Notes: a model not told the origin generated them from the letters alone. Shown: positions 26,401 through 34,862, numbered from the stretch's first letter. The stretch is DNA of 64,000 bases from Paludibacteraceae bacterium (GCA_016937795.1 JAFGVV010000027.1:1-64000); one strand, 5' to 3'. A program made the numbers and translations.

Positions 26401-28152
26401 ATACTGATGATCGTGCAAAAGCGTATAAATACGATGCGTGGTGGGGTGGTTGGTGCTGTAAATGCGCAGAGCCATACTGTCGGGACGCCACCACATGGCC
26501 TCTTCGCGCCAGTCGCCCATTAGGTCGGCCTGCAACGAAGGTGTTCCTTTGCTATAATTACATGAGTATGCATTGGCATTGAGCAAAGTGCTTATGTTGC
26601 CATAGCTGTTGAATTTGGTAATATTGCCATAACCTACACCTGTGCCCGATGAAAAACCTGAATGGTCGAGCAATTCTTTGGTAAGGTCGCCATCCCAGTA
26701 AATAGAGAAGTTTTCGGAAAGTCCGAAATTTTGTTGTGGTACCAGTTTTGAAGCAGCAAGTCCTATGCCACCGCCCCAGAGTTCAGCGCCTTTGTATGTG
26801 TCGGTAATATTGGCTGCACATGCACGTCCGCAGTCGCGACCCAATATATGATGATAAAGTACCTGCCCTGTTTTTCCATCGCGGAAGAGTGTGCCGTACA
26901 CAGGTGAGTTTTCGAGGCAGGTGAATACTTCGGTTCCTTTGCGATACGGATCGAAATCGCTTACGTGAATGGCATCGCCGTGACCCATTCCCGTGGAGTA
27001 AAGACCTTTTCCGTCATCGTCGATACACATCGAGCCCCATACAATTTCGTCTTTTCCATCGCCATCGGTATCAGCCACTGTATAGTTGTGATTTCCCTGT
27101 CCGAAATATGCACCACCATTGCCGCTTTCCCACGACCAACGTGCTACAAGTTTCTTGTTTACAATGTCGTAGGTGCGCATTTTGGTTTGTGTGTAAATAC
27201 CACGTCCGATAAACAGACTTGGTTTTTGTCCATCGAGATAAGGAGCGCCAAAGAAAAATTTATTGGAACGGTGACCGTAGTTATCGCCCCAATCGCTCGA
27301 ACTGCCACGCGCAATAAAATGCACCCAGTCGATTTCGCGTCCTGTTTCACCATCAATCAGCGAGAGATATTCAGGCCCTGCATTCATAAAGCCATCGCCG
27401 CCAATACCGTTAAAAGGCGCTTTGCGGTAGTTGGTATATCCGTCGCCATCTCGGTCGCCTACCGATACTCCGTTCTCGTTGTTGATGTCGAGTCCGAAAA
27501 TAGTATTGTCCGAGCTGCGCATAAATACTTCAGCTTTTCCATCTCCATCGAAGTCGAATGCTGCGATATTAATTTCCACATCCATGGTGATATTCGGACC
27601 TACGTCGATTGCCCACAGAAAAGTACCATCGAGTTTGTAAGCCTCGAAATATGTGAAATCGTTGCATTCGGAGCTCCAGTCTTTTTTCAGGCGTTTCAGA
27701 ATGACTTCCATTTCGCCATCGCCATCGAGGTCGGCAGCAGTGGCATCGTTGGGCAGATATCCGTTTTTACCGAGCTTTTTGAGGTCGCGCAGCGGAATTT
27801 CCAAAAAGTTTCCTGAAAGTACAGTGGCCGGAGCCGAAGGAGCCGATTGCACACCGCTTTTTACTGCCACCACAGTGTACACCGAAGTCTGTGTGCCGCT
27901 TGTGTCGAGGTAGTTCGAAGCACCTGAGGTTCCTGTTTCGTGAATCAGATTGCCATCGCGATAAAGTTTGTAGGAAGTGTTGTACCATTCGTCCGAAGTG
28001 ATGCGCCAGTTCACAAACATGCCTGTAGGCAGTTTTTGCGCTACCACACTACGACTGAGTTTTTCCATTGTACGTTGTGCGCTCAGCTCTGAAACGAAAA
28101 GGATATTGCAGGTAAAAAACAGAGCTGCAAAAAAGAGTAAATGTTTCTTCAT
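23446..28152 (-). CDS. Giant PL11-type rhamnogalacturonan lyase with beta-repeat region and T9SS tail
   Basis: A 1568-residue exported enzyme. The signal peptide is followed by an Fn3-like start (MEKLSRSVVAQKLPTGMFVN) and a PL11 catalytic beta-propeller to about residue 625. Its calcium-binding loops are seen in DLDGDGEMEV, FDFDGDGKAEV, VGDRDGDGY and DTDGDGKDEI. PL11 enzymes cleave the rhamnogalacturonan-I backbone. From about 640 to 1470 the protein consists of autotransporter-associated beta-strand repeats (GEGSLTLNGSHSFSGQTEV, GNGAFTG, TGAATLMIG-type blocks, GANTYTGATTVSEGTLSVSG). The last 85 residues form a T9SS sorting domain (HVEVYNMQGKELYKQ, GIYLLRLSA, AAMLKLIKK). Typical PL11 enzymes are 600-700 residues long, so the extra 800 residues are unusual. 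It is transcribed divergently from the rest of the pectin genes. Confidence 0.88.
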   Translation of the reverse strand: MKKHLLFFAALFFTCNILFVSELSAQRTMEKLSRSVVAQKLPTGMFVNWRITSDEWYNTSYKLYRDGNLIHETGTSGASNYLDTSGTQTSVYTVVAVKSGVQSAPSAPATVLSGNFLEIPLRDLKKLGKNGYLPNDATAADLDGDGEMEVILKRLKKDWSSECNDFTYFEAYKLDGTFLWAIDVGPNITMDVEINIAAFDFDGDGKAEVFMRSSDNTIFGLDINNENGVSVGDRDGDGYTNYRKAPFNGIGGDGFMNAGPEYLSLIDGETGREIDWVHFIARGSSSDWGDNYGHRSNKFFFGAPYLDGQKPSLFIGRGIYTQTKMRTYDIVNKKLVARWSWESGNGGAYFGQGNHNYTVADTDGDGKDEIVWGSMCIDDDGKGLYSTGMGHGDAIHVSDFDPYRKGTEVFTCLENSPVYGTLFRDGKTGQVLYHHILGRDCGRACAANITDTYKGAELWGGGIGLAASKLVPQQNFGLSENFSIYWDGDLTKELLDHSGFSSGTGVGYGNITKFNSYGNISTLLNANAYSCNYSKGTPSLQADLMGDWREEAMWWRPDSMALRIYSTNHPTTHRIYTLLHDHQYRQAICWQMCGYNQPPHTSFYLGSDFPTPIPAKSTNGKFVWKGTTADFGAANWMDGDNLAALIAGTATLQNYADGKQLLLDTRGTNRNLTLSSNVAPELLMASGTADYAISGNGAFTGNMRLDKLGEGSLTLNGSHSFSGQTEVWEGLLSVNGTLNNSNVMVRRHAALGANGTLGQNVQTEYNASLYAGGKDTADTLTIAGNLNLVEGSKLVFDLSNTPDLPDYDITTAGENDLLVVNGTLTVAVGANIDLILTADSLGTGKYKLMTVNQLAGDLSKIKVQGSKGRSVELSYSETDKAIYLVVKGTRSAAKVEWSGVSSSVWDISKTMNWRNNVSEDFFVTGDSVIFNNNASRRTISISENISPAYVEFNHTGDYILDGTASITGATELYKRNSGRLIINNRNSYSGKTVVEAGTLVVKYAPTSANNGGIGANGLGAGLLVVRDSATLQFSTANEISTRGLTVAGESGGVFNTPVNITWNGPITGTKLTKTGTAALMIGASNSTLNETVLRAGTLKLNTTSSVDYGPGKKITLLGGTLETMNSSGAYLTSRHSIVVPEGATATIIAGARCEYNGTLTGAGTLNWVTDFIRAYINGNWSAYSGKINLTANGANSSYENKFIVNNAAGFPNATINLGANVIMCYKNGTADNGTTTIKTGMLTGAAGSQFYNAGLETGSNNSSGTFAGIISGSSNVRKTGTGSWLLTGANTYTGATTVSEGTLSVSGSLANTTVTVQNGATLMINGRTAGSVMIQTGGTATISGTVGGSLSNSGKLKGSGTISGSAILGTNSVVQPGLSGTGTLNFGANVSMNSSATLDMQISSGTNSADKLMITGTFTANGTLEVSTLSGTPAIGREYQLFEAGSITGTFSTINLPELAAGSEWNISELYTTGKISVVESTGLHAPTFNTLISENPTYGLFHISTDRAIQALHVEVYNMQGKELYKQIENNMLQNFEIDLTAQPDGIYLLRLSAAGEKAAMLKLIKK

Positions 28153-28367
28153 AATAAATTCAAATATGTTTTTTCAGTGTTATAACAACTGAAAAATGAA
28201 AACTATGGTTATTCAATGCAAAGTAATATGTTTTTCAACTTTGCCTGAATAGATATATGTACGGAAAAATAGAAATCAATTCAACAAATCAAAAATTATT
28301 CTTGTTCGGTAAAAATCATTAGATTCTTCGCTTCGCTCTGAATGACAGTGTTTTTTGTTGGATTTGG

Positions 28368-28418
28368 TTGGGAGGGGGGTAGGTTGGCGGCTTCGCCGCC
28401 AACCTACCCCCCTCCCAA
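28368..28418. repeat. Perfect 24-bp-stem, 3-nt-loop GC-rich hairpin
   Basis: The left arm 28368-28391 and right arm 28395-28418 are exact complements around TTC; the arm contains GGAGGGGGGTAGGTTGGCGG. No T run follows on either strand. It is far richer in G and C than its surroundings and lies between divergent genes. Confidence 0.95.
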
Positions 28419-28686
28419 ATATATAACTAACTGATTGTCATCTCGAACGGAGTGAGAGATCTCATTTTAGTTGTTTTGAAAATTTTTGCCGGACAACACA
28501 AATCAAAAATATAGTCTTCTGAATCAATACTAGATGAAAATAAAGTCAAATGCATGTATTTTCAGTGATATGTACTTTTCTCTATGGAGCAGCCGGATAT
28601 ATTTTCGGAACTTTGTGAATGAAATTCTGTTTCCTTCGCTCTTTTAAGGTGTTGTTTGAAAAAGCACAAAATATCACACTCTTATT

Positions 28687-28705
28687 CCCCTTTAGGGGAT
28701 TGGGG
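28687..28705. repeat. CCCCTTTAGGGG-type dispersed element
   Basis: CCCCTTTAGGGGATTGGGG, 16 bp before the CE12 ATG, hence in its 5' leader. It can fold over the start region. Confidence 0.75.
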
Positions 28706-28721
28706 TTTAAATATCCATTAT

Positions 28722-29612
28722 ATGAAACGTCTTACATTTTTTATTCTTTCAATGGCCATGTCTTCGGGCTTACTACTAAATGCTCAGGACACAAAAGTTG
28801 ATGAAAATCTGGGGCTGAAGTCCGGTGCCGATCCTGTTAAATCAGCTTTACGTGGCAAAGCGCCCGGCAGCACCCGTCATAAAGGTCGTCCGGTAGTTTT
28901 TACCATTGGTGACTCTACAGTTAAAAACGGTCGCGACGACGGTAGTAACAATCAGTACGGTTGGGGAAGCCTGCTCTGGCAATGGTTCGATACCACAAAA
29001 GTATCGGTCGAAAATCATGCGCTGGGTGGTCGCAGCAGCCGTACTTACATTACCGAAGGACTTTGGGACAAGGTGCTCTCAGCGGTTCAAAAAGGTGATT
29101 ATGTGTTTATACAGTTCGGACACAATGATGCTGGTTCACTCAATACGGGCACCCGTCCGCGCGCTTCGCTCAAAGGTAGTGGTGACAACGATACCACAGT
29201 AGTTATGGAAGCTACCGGAAAGCCCGAAGTAGTGCATACTTTTGGTTGGTACATGCGTAAATATGCCCGCGATGTAAAAGCCAAAGGTGCTACGCCCATT
29301 ATTCTTTCGCACATTCCTCGCAACAATTTTGTGACCAAAGACAGTCTGCAAATCATTCGCAACAACAAAGGTTTCGGAGCATGGTGTAAAGATGCTGCTG
29401 CAAAGGAAAAAGTGCCATACATCGACCTTAATACGCTGGTGGCCAATAAATACGAACGAATGGGAAAGGATTCGGTGCAGCTGATGTTTTTTGGCGACCA
29501 CACGCATACTTCGCGTTTGGGTGCCGAACTCAATGCTAAAACAGTGGCCGAAGGTGTGAAAGCCAGCAAACATAAGAAAATGAAGAAACTAAAAAGGGTG
29601 TTGAAGAAGTAG
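28722..29612 (+). CDS. Rhamnogalacturonan acetylesterase (CE12, SGNH hydrolase)
   Basis: About 296 residues from the ATG at 28722, which gives a signal peptide (KRLTFFILSMAMSSGLLLNA); the reading to 28656 runs through a repeat. The SGNH blocks are complete: IGDSTVKNG (serine), GGRSSRTY (glycine), FGHNDAG (asparagine) and FGDHTHTSRLG (Asp-His). Rhamnogalacturonan acetylesterases remove O-acetyl groups from galacturonic acid in RG-I, which clears the backbone for the lyases and hydrolases encoded nearby. It ends with a lysine-rich tail (KHKKMKKLKRVLKK). It is first in the plus-strand pectin block, with 256 bp before the GH28 gene. Confidence 0.88.
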   Translation: MKRLTFFILSMAMSSGLLLNAQDTKVDENLGLKSGADPVKSALRGKAPGSTRHKGRPVVFTIGDSTVKNGRDDGSNNQYGWGSLLWQWFDTTKVSVENHALGGRSSRTYITEGLWDKVLSAVQKGDYVFIQFGHNDAGSLNTGTRPRASLKGSGDNDTTVVMEATGKPEVVHTFGWYMRKYARDVKAKGATPIILSHIPRNNFVTKDSLQIIRNNKGFGAWCKDAAAKEKVPYIDLNTLVANKYERMGKDSVQLMFFGDHTHTSRLGAELNAKTVAEGVKASKHKKMKKLKRVLKK

Positions 29613-29632
29613 CGTCGTTTCAGGGTCTGGGA

Positions 29633-29664
29633 TTTGAAAATTTGAAGATTTGAAGATTTGAAAA
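29633..29664. repeat. 8-bp tandem repeat (TTTGAAGA x4)
   Basis: Four copies of TTTGAARA with an exact 8-bp period, just after the CE12 gene. The same unit recurs at 37380-37411. The remaining 29665-29868 is AT-rich spacer without a gene. Confidence 0.8.
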
Positions 29665-29868
29665 TTTCTTAGAACGGGATAAGTTTTGAAAAAAGAAAAT
29701 ACTCAAAATCTCAGAACTTATAAAAATCTATGATTTTTATCTTAGCATCTTAGCGCCTCTGCGTGATAAAAAACATCTATAAACTCTCTTGCTAATTGGT
29801 TAATTGATTGTTTGGTTGACAGAACTTCCCAATCGTAAATTGTATATTCATAAATTGTAAATTAAAAG

Positions 29869-31266
29869 ATGTTTCGAAAACTTCTTCCAATGTTGCTGCT
29901 TCTGTCACTTCCGGTATTTGCTTCGGTAAAAACTGAGAAAATCCGTGTGTCGGCTCCTTTCAGGATGCCTGTACTGAACGTGCCCGATTTTTCTAACTGT
30001 CCTGATTTTGTAATTACCGACTTCGGAGCTGTCCGGAATAATCAGTCGGCAAATTCCAAAGCCATAGCCGAGGCGATAAATGCGGCTTACAAGGCGGGTG
30101 GAGGACGTGTTGTGATTCCCGAAGGGGAGTGGCTTACCGGAAAACTGCATTTCAAAAGTAATGTGAATCTGCATTTAAGCAAGGATGCTGTGCTGCTTTT
30201 CAGCGATAATCCACAGGACTATCTGCCTGCAGTCCCCGTAAGCTGGGAGGGTTTGGAGTGCATGAATTATTCGCCTCTGCTTTATGCTTACGAATGTGAA
30301 AATATTGCCATCACGGGTGAGGGTAAAATTAAAGCCCGAATGGAGCACTGGCGCAAATGGTTTGGCCGTCCGCAGGGACATATGAACAGCTTGATACGGC
30401 TTTACAATCTGGCGCACCAGAATGTGCCAACTGCCGAACGCGATATGGTGAACGATACAGCCAATCTGCGTCCGCATCTGATTCATTTCAACCGTTGCGA
30501 AAATATCCGCTTAGAAGGTTTTAGTATAGAAAATTCACCTTTCTGGACCATTCATACCTACTTGTGCAAAAATGTATTGTTGCGAAAACTGAATGTGTAC
30601 GCGCACGGTCATAATAACGATGGTTACGACCCTGAAATGACTCAGAATGTGTTGGTGGAGCATTGCGTGTTCGATCAGGGCGACGATGCCATTGCCGTGA
30701 AATCCGGTCGTGACCACGAAGCATGGCGACTGGCTACTCCTACGCGTAATGTGGTGATTCGCAATTGCGAAGTGAAGAACGGACATCAATTACTGGCCAT
30801 TGGTAGCGAACTTTCGGGTGGCATCGAAAATGTGTATATGACGAACTGCAATGTGGCTCCCAATGCCAAAATGTTTCATTTGGTTTTTATCAAAACGAAC
30901 GAAAGACGTGGTGGTTTTGTCAGGAATATAGTAGTTGAAAATGTAAACGCGGGCAATGTGAGTGAAGGAATTCTGGGTATCGAAACCGATGTGCTTTATC
31001 AGTGGCGTACGCTTATGCCTACTTACGACAGGGTTTTGACACCCGTTAGCAAAGTACGCTTACAAAATATTAATGCCGGAAAAGTGAAATTCATTTCCCG
31101 CATTTTGGGCGAAAAGGAATTGCCTGTGAAAAATGTTAGAATGAAAAATGTGAATGCCAAAGAAGTTACAGAGAATAAGCACATACATCAAAATGTGAAA
31201 ATATTCTCTCCAAAGGAGAACGTAATGTCAGTAAATATTGAAAAACCCACTGAACCCACTTATTAA
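29869..31266 (+). CDS. GH28 polygalacturonase-family glycoside hydrolase
   Basis: 465 residues: a signal peptide (FRKLLPMLLLLSLPVFAS) and a right-handed parallel beta-helix. The GH28 catalytic aspartates are recognisable in HNNDGYDPE (N-x-D block) and FDQGDDAIAVKSGRD (DD block); NGHQLLAIGSE replaces the usual G-H-G-S-I-G-S and FIKTNERRG the R-I-K block. Members act on galacturonic-acid linkages in homogalacturonan or rhamnogalacturonan; exo-action on RG oligomers is an inference from context. There is no T9SS tail, so it is probably periplasmic. The GH105 gene begins 4 bp after its stop. Confidence 0.9.
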   Translation: MFRKLLPMLLLLSLPVFASVKTEKIRVSAPFRMPVLNVPDFSNCPDFVITDFGAVRNNQSANSKAIAEAINAAYKAGGGRVVIPEGEWLTGKLHFKSNVNLHLSKDAVLLFSDNPQDYLPAVPVSWEGLECMNYSPLLYAYECENIAITGEGKIKARMEHWRKWFGRPQGHMNSLIRLYNLAHQNVPTAERDMVNDTANLRPHLIHFNRCENIRLEGFSIENSPFWTIHTYLCKNVLLRKLNVYAHGHNNDGYDPEMTQNVLVEHCVFDQGDDAIAVKSGRDHEAWRLATPTRNVVIRNCEVKNGHQLLAIGSELSGGIENVYMTNCNVAPNAKMFHLVFIKTNERRGGFVRNIVVENVNAGNVSEGILGIETDVLYQWRTLMPTYDRVLTPVSKVRLQNINAGKVKFISRILGEKELPVKNVRMKNVNAKEVTENKHIHQNVKIFSPKENVMSVNIEKPTEPTY

Positions 31267-31270
31267 TACC

Positions 31271-32680
31271 ATGAATACAGTCAGACTGAAAACCGGATTT
31301 TGCACCTTGTTGTGTGCGCTTTTGTTGATGCAAATGACTTCTTGTGTGCAAACCGACGATTCGAAGCACAAAATGAACGACTCCAACACGCCGCTGCACC
31401 TTATGCAGCCCGAATACAACACGCCTTACGGAGTTGTGGACAGTGTGGCTGTGAAATCAGCCATCGATCGCGTACTGGCTTTTCTCGAAACGGCTACTCC
31501 CACAAAAGTGCTCGATAAAGAAACCAAAAAAGAGATCACCGATTACAGTAAAATAGATGAAAATTCAGAGCTTGAGCGTGGTCAGTTCCGCCTTACAAGC
31601 TACGAATGGGGCGTGACTTATTCGGCGATGCTGCATGTGGTTGAAGTCACAGGCGACGAACGTTATAAAGCTTATGCAGCCGACCGCTTTAAGTTTCTGG
31701 CTGATGTGGCTCCTTATTTCGAGAAATTACAAGCCGAAGGAGTTTCCGAATATCAAATGGTGAAAGTGGTGCATCCCGAAGCGCTCGACGATGCCGGTGC
31801 TGTGTGCGCTTCCATGCTTCGTGGGCAGCTTATGGGCATAAAATTCAATAGTCGTCCGCTGATTGAGCGATATATTGATTATATCATGCACAAAGAGTAT
31901 CGTCTGGCCGATGGCACTTTTGCCCGCAATCGTCCGCAGCACAATACCGTATGGCTCGACGATATGTATATGGCCATTCCTGCCATTGCCTGGATGGGGA
32001 AATTCAGTGGCGATAACATGTATTTCGATGAGGTTGTAAAACAGATTTCGCTGTTTAAAAGTCGTATGTGGCTACCCGAAAAACAACTTTTTCGTCACGG
32101 CTGGGTTGAAAGTATGGATCCGCATCCGGCTTTTCACTGGGCGCGTGCCAATGGTTGGGCCATTCTCACACTTACCGAAGTGCTGAATGTATTACCCGAA
32201 AATTATCCGGGCCGCGATGAGGTTTTACAGCTTTATCGTGAACATGTAGCCGGAATTGCAGCATTGCAGTCGGGCGAGGGTTTCTGGCATCAGCTTCTCG
32301 ATCGCAACGATTCATACCTTGAAACTTCGGCTACAGCAATTTTTACTTATTGTATTGCCCGTGGAGTGAATAATGGTTGGCTCGATGCATTGGCTTACGG
32401 TCCGGTGGCTACTTTGGGCTGGCATGCTGTTTCTACCAAAATAAACGATGCCGGCGAAGTGGAAGGAACCTGCGTGGGAACCGGTATGGGCTTCGATCCT
32501 GCGTTTTATTATTATCGTCCTGTACATAAATATGCTGCACACGGCTACGGTCCGGTGTTGCTTGCAGGAGCTGAAATTCTGGCTTTGCAGAAAAATAATT
32601 TCCCCAAAATGAACGACAGCGCTGTACAGTTTTACGATCAGGAACAGAAAACCGAAGAACCTATTTTTTGGGTGAAGTGA
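31271..32680 (+). CDS. GH105 unsaturated rhamnogalacturonyl hydrolase, lipoprotein
   Basis: 469 residues from the ATG at 31271. It is a lipoprotein by its signal (TLLCALLLMQMTSC). The (alpha/alpha)6-barrel family motifs include TSYEWGVTYSAML, HPEALDDAGAVCASML (catalytic aspartate region), NTVWLDDMYMAIPA, FHWARANGWAI and YLETSATAIFTYCIARG. GH105 enzymes remove the 4,5-unsaturated galacturonic residue that lyases such as PL9 and PL11 leave at the non-reducing end, so the gene complements the lyases here. The 4-bp spacing from the GH28 gene indicates translational coupling or an operon. Confidence 0.92.
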   Translation: MNTVRLKTGFCTLLCALLLMQMTSCVQTDDSKHKMNDSNTPLHLMQPEYNTPYGVVDSVAVKSAIDRVLAFLETATPTKVLDKETKKEITDYSKIDENSELERGQFRLTSYEWGVTYSAMLHVVEVTGDERYKAYAADRFKFLADVAPYFEKLQAEGVSEYQMVKVVHPEALDDAGAVCASMLRGQLMGIKFNSRPLIERYIDYIMHKEYRLADGTFARNRPQHNTVWLDDMYMAIPAIAWMGKFSGDNMYFDEVVKQISLFKSRMWLPEKQLFRHGWVESMDPHPAFHWARANGWAILTLTEVLNVLPENYPGRDEVLQLYREHVAGIAALQSGEGFWHQLLDRNDSYLETSATAIFTYCIARGVNNGWLDALAYGPVATLGWHAVSTKINDAGEVEGTCVGTGMGFDPAFYYYRPVHKYAAHGYGPVLLAGAEILALQKNNFPKMNDSAVQFYDQEQKTEEPIFWVK

Positions 32681-33097
32681 GTTGTTTCGTGTTCCGGGTT
32701 CTACGTTTCATAGTTTTATGTTTCATAGTTTTGCGTAGCATCCGGATGAGAATTGCCAGACATATATTCACTAATTTTCTTTTCGTGTAATTTGTGTAAT
32801 TCGTAGTTTGAACTATTTGGTTTCATGTTTCATAGTTTTGCTTAGCGCCCGGATGACAATGACCATGCATATATTCTCTGATTTTCTTTTTCGTATAATT
32901 TGTGTAATTCGTAGTTTAAAATATTTAGTTTCAGGGTTTCGAGTTGGCTAGTTTTTGGAAATAAAGCAAGTAAATCGTATGAAATGTCCAATGTGCTAAA
33001 TTGTTAGTGATTAAATTGTAAATTTATCTGGATTTCTTAAGGCTTTGTTCTTGCAGTCAAAAAGCCTATATTTGCAATATGTTTTAAAAATAATACC
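32681..33097. other. Intergenic region with a diverged tandem duplication
   Basis: A segment of about 107 bp starting at 32718 is repeated from 32825 to about 32932. Both copies read ATGTTTCATAGTTTTGCNTAG, then CCGGATGA, CATATATTC and TGTGTAATTCGTAGTTT. The rest is AT-rich and leads into the GH27 promoter. Confidence 0.75.
33044..33074 (+). promoter_or_regulatory. Promoter of the GH27 gene
   Basis: TTTG at 33044-33047, 19 nt, TATATTTG at 33067-33074. This is an excellent Bacteroidota consensus match; the ATG is 23 bp downstream. Confidence 0.7.
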
Positions 33098-34276
33098 ATG
33101 AGATTAAAATTATTTTGTATTGCAGGGCTTTTGTTTGGATTGATATTTCAGTTACCGGCACAGAAAAAACCGATAATGGGTTGGAGTAGCTGGAATCATT
33201 TCAGAATAAATATCAATGAGGAAATGATTTGTGGACAGGCTGATGCCATGATTTCGTCGGGAATGTACAAGGCCGGATACCGGTTTGTAAACATCGACGA
33301 TGGTTATTTCGGCGGTCGCGACAAAGATGGAAAACTGTTTTGTGACTCAGTGAAATTTCCTTCGGGAATGAAAGCGCTTGCCGATTATATTCACAACAAA
33401 GGTCTGAAAGCCGGAATTTATACCGATGCAGGTGCAAATACCTGTGGGTCAATTTACGATAATGATAAAAAAGGCTTTGGAGTAGGCATTTACGGACATA
33501 TTGAGAAGGATTGTGAGACCTTTTTCAACGAATGGGGCTACGATTTTCTGAAAGTGGACTGGTGTGGCGGTGAACGTCAGAAACTCGACGAACAGACTGA
33601 ATATCTGAAAATTCTGGAAGCCGTAAAAGCCACCGATCCGAACATTGTATTTAATATCTGTCGCTGGCAGTTTCCGGGCGAATGGGCAGTAAAGAAAGCT
33701 GACTCATGGCGAATTTCGGGTGATATCACAGATCGGTTTTCGTCTATTTTGCATATCATCGATCTGAATGCCGATTTGTACAAATATGCTTCGCCGGGGC
33801 ATTACAACGATATGGATATGCTTCAGGTAGGTCGTGGAATGAGTTACGAGGAGGATAAAACGCACTTTTCGATGTGGTGCATGATGAATTCGCCTTTGCT
33901 GGCCGGAAACGATTTGCGCAGCATGTCGGCCGAAACGCTCGGAATCCTCACAAACAAAGAAATTATTGCGCTGAATCAGGATGATGGTTTCCGTCAGGCG
34001 CGTCGTTTACAAAAAGAAAAAATAGTGGAGGTGTGGATTAAACCACTGGGCAAAAAAGGAAAACAAACAGCCATTGCGCTGATGAATCGTTCGAACAATA
34101 CTGTGCTTTACAAACTGACACCCGAAATGGTGGGACTTTCGAAAAAGTACAAAGTCAGAGATTTATGGGCACACAAGAACTTAGGAAAAATGGGTGATGA
34201 AATGGGATTCACAATTCCTGCTCATGGTGTGGTAGTGCTCAAAGTGAACGGTGCTACCGGTATGTTTGAAAAATAA
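33098..34276 (+). CDS. GH27 alpha-galactosidase family protein
   Basis: 392 residues with a signal peptide (LFCIAGLLFGLIFQLPAQ) and a TIM barrel starting at the family signature PIMGWSSWNHF. The nucleophile aspartate lies in FLKVDWCGG (about D154) and the acid/base in RISGDI (about D208). PGHYNDMDML, MNSPLLAGNDL and the C-terminal beta domain are as in GH27. The substrate could be alpha-galactose or beta-L-arabinopyranose; sequence alone does not decide. It has its own promoter and is followed after 87 bp by the mutarotase. Confidence 0.9.
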   Translation: MRLKLFCIAGLLFGLIFQLPAQKKPIMGWSSWNHFRININEEMICGQADAMISSGMYKAGYRFVNIDDGYFGGRDKDGKLFCDSVKFPSGMKALADYIHNKGLKAGIYTDAGANTCGSIYDNDKKGFGVGIYGHIEKDCETFFNEWGYDFLKVDWCGGERQKLDEQTEYLKILEAVKATDPNIVFNICRWQFPGEWAVKKADSWRISGDITDRFSSILHIIDLNADLYKYASPGHYNDMDMLQVGRGMSYEEDKTHFSMWCMMNSPLLAGNDLRSMSAETLGILTNKEIIALNQDDGFRQARRLQKEKIVEVWIKPLGKKGKQTAIALMNRSNNTVLYKLTPEMVGLSKKYKVRDLWAHKNLGKMGDEMGFTIPAHGVVVLKVNGATGMFEK

Positions 34277-34326
34277 ACTGTTGTTTTCACTGGAATATTT
34301 TATTCCGGCTACTGAGTTGATCAAAG

Positions 34327-34356
34327 AATCTTTAAATAGTAAATCTTTAAATAGTA
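34327..34356. repeat. Exact 15-bp tandem duplication in the rhaM leader
   Basis: AATCTTTAAATAGTA occurs twice in direct succession, ending 7 bp before the mutarotase ATG. Confidence 0.85.
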
Positions 34357-34363
34357 AATACTT

Positions 34364-34678
34364 ATGAATCGTCAGGCTTTTAAAATGTTTCTGAAACCCG
34401 GCTTTGAGGCTGAGTACGAAAAACGCCATAACGAAATATGGCCGGAATTGAAAAAACTGCTTAAAAATGCAGGTGTGTACGACTATTCCATTTTCTGGGA
34501 TAAGGAAACCAACATTCTTTTTGCGGTACAAAAAAACAGCGGCGAAGGTGGATCTCAGGATCTTGGCTCTACCGAAATTGTGCAGCGCTGGTGGGCGTAT
34601 ATGGCAGATATTATGGAGACCAATCCCGATAATTCGCCAGTGTCGATTTCCTTGCCCGAAGTATTTTACATGGAGTAA
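34364..34678 (+). CDS. rhaM: L-rhamnose mutarotase family protein
   Basis: 104 residues, a full-length RhaM/YiiL-type ferredoxin-like fold (FKMFLKPGFEAEYEKRHNEIWPEL, YDYSIFWDKETNILFAV, IVQRWWAYMADIMETNPDNS). Rhamnose mutarotase interconverts the alpha and beta anomers of L-rhamnose before isomerisation. It is cytoplasmic (no signal peptide), which fits the uptake of rhamnose released from RG-I by the surrounding enzymes. No rhamnose isomerase, kinase or aldolase lies in the window. A related role for fucose cannot be excluded. Confidence 0.85.
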   Translation: MNRQAFKMFLKPGFEAEYEKRHNEIWPELKKLLKNAGVYDYSIFWDKETNILFAVQKNSGEGGSQDLGSTEIVQRWWAYMADIMETNPDNSPVSISLPEVFYME

Positions 34679-34690
34679 GGACCCCTATAT

Positions 34691-34708
34691 CCCCTAAAGG
34701 GGACTTGG
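34691..34708. repeat. CCCCTTTAGGGG-type dispersed element
   Basis: CCCCTAAAGGGGACTTGG, just after the rhaM stop codon; inverted relative to the copy at 28687. Confidence 0.75.
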
Positions 34709-34862
34709 TGCGTGCAACTTTACAACTGCTACGCAATATCAAAGTCCCTTGTGGTGGGTTAGAAGTCACAAATTGTAGTTATCTATACATGTTCATTACT
34801 TTTGAAAATGCCTTATTTTTTTCTTTCTTTCAGGTTGAACAAAAATCTCACACATGAAACGA

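Larger units (their letters stand above)
28153..28721. other. Divergent intergenic region with strong hairpin
   Basis: It lies between the lyase (minus) and CE12 (plus) genes. It contains two oppositely oriented short repeats of the TTCGCTTCGCTCTGAATGACA type (28321-28350 and 28437-28467), a perfect 24-bp hairpin between them, and a CCCCTTTAGGGG element close to the CE12 start. I could not assign promoters with confidence. Confidence 0.65.

Noticed and set aside
26965..27816. 283-residue ORF on the plus strand opposite the PL11 lyase
   Set aside because: It is the antisense of the repeated D-x-D-G-D-G coding region, where codon bias keeps the opposite frame open; no start context or family likeness. 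The same applies to the plus-strand ORFs at 23521-24403 and 25751-26083.
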